Below, piece after piece: positions 59,268 to 64,000 of a stretch of 64,000 nucleotides of DNA. Made by a program: the position numbers and the translations under genes. The notes under the pieces were generated by a model. It was not told the origin of the DNA, searched no databases, and worked only from the letters and a program-made list of their open reading frames with translations. Positions within the stretch are counted from its first letter, which is position 1. Every line of letters begins with the position of its first letter. Source of the DNA: Ischnura elegans (taxonomy: Eukaryota; Arthropoda; Insecta; Odonata; Coenagrionidae); contig NC_060246.1 in NCBI RefSeq assembly GCF_921293095.1, forward strand, positions 134,664,198 through 134,728,197. The letters run 5' to 3'.

Positions 59268-59577
59268 ATAACTTCAGGCTTTACTGTGTGAAACCTCTCT
59301 ATATTGGAAATAAAGAAATAAACTTTATAAGGTTCACTATTACTTAATTAGGGGCACAACCCGGGTTTCGTAACTTGGTTACATCGTCAGGTGGCTGATC
59401 TTACATGCATCTTATATTTATACTCTAAATATAAAATGCATGTAAGATCATTAATTAAACACTAAATATAAGACGCATGTAAGATCAGTCACCAGACGAT
59501 GTAACCAAGTTACGAAACCCGGGTCGTGCCCATAATTAAATAATAGTGAACCTTATAAAGTTTATATCTTTATTTAC
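59268..59577. mobile_element. Palindrome C with 13-bp target duplication, Penelope-like terminal-repeat element
   Basis: A perfect 13-bp direct repeat, TATATTGGGGCCG, flanks the insert (59255-59267 and 59578-59590). Inside, arms 59308-59420 and 59463-59575 are reverse complements with few mismatches. Both arms carry GATGTAACCAAGTTACGAAA, then CCCGGG, reading outward from the centre. The preceding box is CTGACGA on the left and CAGACGA on the right. Between the arms a segment ending GCATGTAAGATC is duplicated. The long variable-length target duplication and the double terminal module point to a retroelement of the Penelope kind, inserted as a head-to-head pair of ends without a coding body. 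Confidence 0.65.
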
Positions 59578-59590
59578 TATATTGGGGCCG

Positions 59591-60576
59591 GTCATCTGGT
59601 ACGGGAGAAATCTCGGGAAACAAAGGACTTGTAGTGCTTTCGACTGATGCTGAAAGGAATTTTTGACGCTTGGGATGAGAAGGGTCGCGTCGAGTTCAGA
59701 GCGATGATGGGTTCAGAAAGATATTTGCATAGTCGGAAGCATGGACTTTGTAATAGGGAATGTAAGGGGGGACTTGGGGAAAGGAGTTTGTCTAAGCGTC
59801 GGAGAAGGATTAAGGGGAAGAGTGGATGACGCAACGATTTTCACGTCGTTCGCCGGAACGCTGACAAATGTACGTTTCCAGGAAAGCTCTCACGCGGAGA
59901 GAGAGAGAGAGAGAACTGTTGTCCTGGGAACGTGGAATAGAAAAGGCCTTGAGCCCGACAAATCATCCCAATTTCGGCACTCTCGGCTGATGACAACATT
60001 CATCAGCGCCCTCGTGATTTATGGCGTGAACGCTGTCACTCCCATTAGTTTTGCTGCGTAAGGTAAAACGATCCACAGAGAAATGATTTTAGAGCGTGAT
60101 CAATCGCCATGGAAGTTGCACGATCCTTCCAAGCGATAAATGGAAGAAAAAATTAAAAACATTGAACCAGCCTTTAAAAGGAAGTGCTTTCCCATGAAAT
60201 GACAGAATCTAACTTTGCTGTTTACGCTTTTTGTTACTGCTAGTGACTCTAATCCAATCGCATATTCTCGATACAATTGATCCTCTGACATTAAATGTCA
60301 GGAATGATAGGCTTCAGATAATATATTCTCATTTTATCCAAAAATATACGTAATTTTTACGTAAGGTATGATGTAATTTCGATAATACGGGTTTCAATGT
60401 ATAAGCTCCATGCAAAGTTACCTCTGCCTGAGGATGATTAAAATTAGCTGAAAGCTGCAGTGCTAATAAAGGGAGATCGATGAAATGATTAACTCGTTTT
60501 TTGTTTGTTTTACCATGAATTTCCAGAGGACCTTGAAATATAGTGTTGCTCTAATATAATGTTCTCCGTACCGCTC
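59591..60576. other. No gene recognised; GC-richer 5' half
   Basis: Bases 59591-60060 are GC-richer and carry overlapping frames on both strands without recognisable product. A GA dinucleotide run lies at 59897-59914. Bases 60061-60576 are AT-rich and would contain the 3' UTR of the exon at 60577-60782. No AATAAA was found there on the minus strand. Confidence 0.35.
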
Positions 60577-60782
60577 TTAAAGATATCTATTCTCAATTGT
60601 TCTAGCAATATAAGCCTTGCGCGCAGCCTCAGAGTCTCCAGCGGCTCTCAGCCTAATTCCCAAAACATCTGGGTAACGCTGTCTGTACGCCCGTAGCAGT
60701 TTTTGACGAAAGGCCCAGCCTTCCTTTGTTGTTTTATTCAGTTCACGGATTGAGTCTTTCTGCACCGGATCTCGTATGCTCG
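60577..60782 (-). CDS. Probable last coding exon of an unidentified gene
   Basis: The minus strand shows a pyrimidine-rich acceptor (CGATCCCACCTTTACATGCAG) ending at 60783. After it come 206 open bases to a stop at 60577-60579. The first two bases complete a split codon, and 67 whole codons follow. The product starts SIRDPVQKDSIRELNKTTKE, continues GWAFRQKLLRAYRQRYPDVL and ends in ARKAYIARTIENRYL. It is strongly helical and rich in Arg, Lys and Glu, with no membrane segment. Amino-acid composition and GC content look coding, unlike the neighbourhood. I do not recognise the family. Upstream exons should lie above 60850, possibly beyond the window. Confidence 0.5.
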
Positions 60783-61760
60783 CTGCATGTAAAGGTGGGA
60801 TCGGACAAGTGCAAATTAGCACCTTTCTTTAATTTCTCAAAATCTTCCCACAATACGCTTGACGAATCCTAATTTCTTCAGGACTATGCAGAAAATATTC
60901 CTTATATGTGTTCTCCAAGAGAGGTTTGAGGTTATCGTAACTCCCAAGTACTTATTTCACTTCGCCTGATGCCTTTATTTTAATACCTTGGTCCTCGGTC
61001 CGACTCCCATTGCGACTTGGAGTTTTCTCTTCGATTCACAATAGGGCCTATTCCCTTTCATTCTATCCATAAAGTCTATTCTATAAAGTTTTTGACATTT
61101 CATCCCCGCTCAGTACTCGCTCAATTCAAACATCCTGTCTTTCCCGTATCTAATTTAGAAGCTTCCTCTCCTTACCACAATGTCCAGCATTTTGTTGTTC
61201 CTCTCCCTCCACTTAATCTTATCCAGTCTTATTCACCCTCACATCTGAAACGCCTCCAGTCTTCTTTCATCTTATTCCTTTAGTGCCCATATTTCCGCAT
61301 CGTTAAGTGCTCCACCTCAGATCGGATTCTTTTCTAACCTAAAAATTATTGAAATTATAAATAAATTAAAAATTTTGGAGACACTATTTTACCATATAAT
61401 TATCAATAAAAAACTCTTCGTGTCAGGAAAGAAAATTGGCTCTTTAAGGTTTCAGTTCCAAAAGAAATAGCCCATCTCTGTATTCCTCTCATCACCACGA
61501 TCAAATCATATATTTTTTATGGAAACATTCATATAGCCCGAAAAATGTTTTTAATTAAAAATTCGTTATCAATACACAATAGAATTTGGATGCTGAAAGA
61601 GAGTGTGTGTTAATCTAACTTAGTACATGAATCATACATTTATAAATGCAGTAAGAAAAAAATATTGGAATATACGTTGCTCAAAGCCATACCGTTTAAA
61701 ATATACTTCACGGCGTTATAACTCGTTTGCTGAATACAAAATGCAGTCAGCAGTCTTACG
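60783..61760. other. No gene recognised; would be intron of the minus-strand gene
   Basis: AT-rich sequence with a pyrimidine-rich part at 61020-61300. No further exon of the 60.6-kb gene could be recognised here. Confidence 0.3.
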
Positions 61761-61987
61761 CTTTTAGTAAATGTTTGATTTACCAAGGAAATTTTGGATT
61801 AATTAGTAAAAAGAGAGTGAATGAAGATAACTTTGAGCATGTTGAGAATAAATTTACTTTTCTTCGTTTGAACGCCGTTGGACCACGTATACAGTGCAAG
61901 ATAAAGTGCCTACTTTTCTTTCTCATTATTGTCGCATGAGCAAGAGAAATATTCCAACGAATCTCGTTTCCTATTATTTATATTGTA
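61761..61987 (+). repeat. Diverged direct repeat, copy 1 (partner at 63020)
   Basis: About 225 bp match 63020-63249 in the same orientation with moderate divergence. Shared segments include AAAAGAGAGTGA, TTGARAATAAATTT, TTTCTCATTATTGTCGCATG and a TTATTTATA end. The copies are 1.26 kb apart. No terminal repeats or coding sequence; probably two copies of a dispersed or locally duplicated element. Confidence 0.65.
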
Positions 61988-62578
61988 GCGTACTCCATCA
62001 TATTGCAGTAAAGTTGGGAAGGAAAGAAAGTTGACTCAGGGAACCGAATTTTCTCTGACGCAAGAATTCGGGATAAAAGCGCGGAGAGGGGGGCATTAAG
62101 AACACATTGATGCCGAGGTCTTTGGGGTGAATCGGGTCATGCCTTGGCTTCGCTACCGTCTCCGTGATAACACACTTGCAAAGGCGAAGGGACACTAAGA
62201 AAAAAACCATCGACGTCGACAACGCTGCAAACGATGGGAGATTAGCATTATCCCTCAGTAGGTTATTCCGTCGAGTAAAAAGGTCGATCAAATATTGCCT
62301 CCGCGGCTTCAGCTAGTGCCAACAATCTCTGCCCGAGAAAATGTTGACAATTTTCATGCTCTCCTATCGTGGCATAAATTCTAATTCCATAAATCGATCC
62401 AGAACCTTCAATGCTTATGAAGCAACTCGTATGTTGAAAAGATGAAGGTTGACTCGGAGCCATCATTGATCAATGGAATATTTAGTTCAAAGAAGCCGAT
62501 TTATGGATGAATATAAGAACGGATACATTTTCAAACCACTGTATGAAATAAGTAACTTCTTCATTAGCATTCATCTAA
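61988..62578. other. No gene recognised
   Basis: Slightly GC-richer stretch (62030-62300) with minus-strand frames at 61998-62466 that show no recognisable domain. Nothing assigned. Confidence 0.3.
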
Positions 62579-62844
62579 TACGGGGGTCGGCAACCTTTTC
62601 CTACGTGAAGCCGTTCTTATCGGTGTTGCTATGTGAAACTCATCTGCTAATATTTTTCCTTGCAGTATTTATTTATATAGCATGATTCGTGTACTAAGTG
62701 CAATAAATACGCCCAATTTTTAGCATAATAGTTGTATGTAATACTTATATCGATGGCGATATTTTTAATTGAAAAAAATTTCGGGCCGCATGAGGGTTTT
62801 GGAGGCTTTAATGGAATCCGCAGGCCGCGGGTTGCTGACAGCTG
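62579..62844. mobile_element. hAT-like MITE with GTCGGCAACC ends
   Basis: The left end GGGGGTCGGCAACCTTTTCC and the right end, read inward CAGCTGTCAGCAACCCGCGG, form imperfect inverted repeats of the CAGGGGTCGGCAACC type common in hAT elements. GCCGC/GCGGC-rich segments follow near the right end. No clear 8-bp duplication was found, so the outer limits are approximate. No ORF for a transposase. Confidence 0.5.
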
Positions 62845-63019
62845 AATTCCAATGCATTACAGCTTGCGAAAGACTAGCGGCTATTTTTTAAGCTACTCTC
62901 TGAAATGAGAATTCCAAAGAAAATAAAATATAATTATTCATTTTAACAAGGAATTTAAAAAAAATATAAATCGTAATATACATAAATAGAAATAATAAAT
63001 CGAAGTCGGCACTTTTACT

Positions 63020-63249
63020 CTTTTGTTAAAACTTACTTAACCATGGATCTTTTGGAAGAATTAGTGAAAAGAGAGTGAGCAAAGGTAACCTTCAGTAAGT
63101 TGAAAATAAATTTTCTTTTCTTGATTGAAACCCTGTAGAAACGCAAATCCATTACACGATAAGGCACTTCTCTTTCTCATTATTGTCGCATGAGAGAGAG
63201 AGAGAGAGAAATACCCTAACGAACCTCATTTTTTGTTATTTATACTTTG
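63020..63249 (+). repeat. Diverged direct repeat, copy 2, with a GA run
   Basis: Partner of 61761-61987. The CGCATGAGCAAGAGAAATA of copy 1 corresponds here to CGCATGAGAGAGAGAGAGAG. The dinucleotide run therefore expanded after the two copies separated. Confidence 0.65.
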
Positions 63250-63348
63250 TAAAATTTAAGGAATAGATTCAATGGTTTTCGGCTCAACTTTGTGGAAGTT
63301 GAAGTTCGCAGATGACAAAACGACTTCGTTTTCTTCCACTGATTTTCA

Positions 63349-63600
63349 GTGGAAACCATTGAAAGTATTAAGAAAGCAAGTGTAGCGAAAAAGGCCAAAC
63401 TATATCGGACCCTGACAATCAAATCCAGGATGGCGTCGTTGAACATCTATTTCAACAGTAGATGCCTTACTCTAGGATTTACACCTAAGTATGCCACCTT
63501 AAAAACCAACAGCAAAAAATCGGCTGGTTGTTATGCAGTCCAGGCAGCACAACGCATATGGGTGAAGAAAGAACTCCAAGGCTGGTACGACGTAGGGTGT
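63349..63600 (+). pseudogene. Possible retroelement ORF fragment, perhaps Penelope-like N-terminal region
   Basis: The plus-strand frame contains SRMASLNIYFNSRCLTLGFT followed by PKYATLKTNSK and AVQAAQRIWVKKELQGWY. An 'xCLxxGxTPK' stretch followed by an Arg/Lys-rich helix resembles the region before the reverse transcriptase in Penelope-like proteins as I remember them. After QGWY the similarity stops near 63600 and unrelated sequence begins, so the copy is truncated. The family call is weak; it could be an exon of an unrelated gene. Confidence 0.3.
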
Positions 63601-64000
63601 CCCAAAAAAACTGAAAGTTTGAAAGTTGAGGGGGCATTTCCATTTTCCTATGTGAATGCATGAAAAAAAATCCCATAAAATTTTTCAGCTCAATCGGACA
63701 ATATTTGACCCTGCCGAAACGCATTCAAAGTTTGAATTTTTGAGTTTTCCAAATTTCATGCAATGTTGCCTACCCTGCAGGAGGCTCGAGTGTTAACAAA
63801 CAACCAATTTTAAGTTCAAACCATCTCCTCTAGCTCTATAGTCGTTGACAGCAACACTTGAGTCAAAATGGGCTTTATAGCCACATCTCGGTGTGTTTAC
63901 AAGTCCCGCTCGCCGTTGCGGCCGCCAGGCGCCAGTCGAGTGCATATTGCCTCGCTGTGTCGCGTTGAGATTCGAGTTATACGCTTTCGGAACATCACTC
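63601..64000. other. No gene recognised at the window end
   Basis: Unassigned sequence that becomes GC-richer after about 63890 (GCGGCCGCCAGGCGCC). This could be the edge of a promoter or gene lying beyond the window. Confidence 0.3.

Noticed and set aside
59897-59914. GA dinucleotide run
   Set aside because: Simple microsatellite with no sign of a further role.

Overview
This window looks like nuclear DNA of an arthropod, most likely an insect. It is AT-rich, gene-poor and crowded with decayed transposable elements. The evidence is spliced genes with GT-AG introns, RTE-like non-LTR retrotransposon tails, an insect-type mariner, many hAT-like MITEs with 8-bp target duplications, and one gene that resembles the insect four-pass membrane family DUF4728 (pasiflora/fire exit type). 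No species can be named from the sequence, and nothing bacterial, viral or CRISPR-like was seen.

Only one gene could be assembled with confidence. It has five coding exons on the minus strand (48359 down to 41012), encodes 169 residues, has intron phases 0/1/0/0 and four membrane segments, and is followed by a probable 2.2-kb 3' UTR ending near an AATAAA at 38757-38762. A second probable gene is represented only by its last coding exon (60577-60782, minus strand). Its product is not recognised and its upstream exons could not be linked.

The rest is layered repeats. 1-10 kb: unique DNA, a hairpin repeat, one 'GTAAC-type' MITE and two RTE tails. 10-16 kb: four hAT-like MITE families, a GC-rich block open in several frames, and an RTE tail broken by two different MITE insertions. 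16-30 kb: mostly unique DNA with scattered repeat copies. 30.9-35.4 kb: a dense cluster with a mariner that has perfect 29-bp terminal repeats but no catalytic core, a MITE, a long palindrome, and RTE remnants split by another MITE. 38-48 kb: the DUF4728-like gene, whose large last intron holds a palindrome and a MITE. 49-64 kb: two more palindromes, another RT tail and MITE, a tRNA-derived SINE head, the lone terminal exon, a diverged direct repeat pair and a possible Penelope-like fragment.

The most unusual theme is four long palindromes (34.1, 42.3, 49.9 and 59.3 kb) plus one single-sided copy (16.4 kb). Several contain a short hairpin followed at once by CGAAAC and a GTC-type triplet. This resembles the small hammerhead variants reported with Penelope-like retroelements. 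The three clearest copies are arranged head-to-head around the palindrome centre. All coordinates, pairings and repeat matches were read by eye; no search or folding was run.
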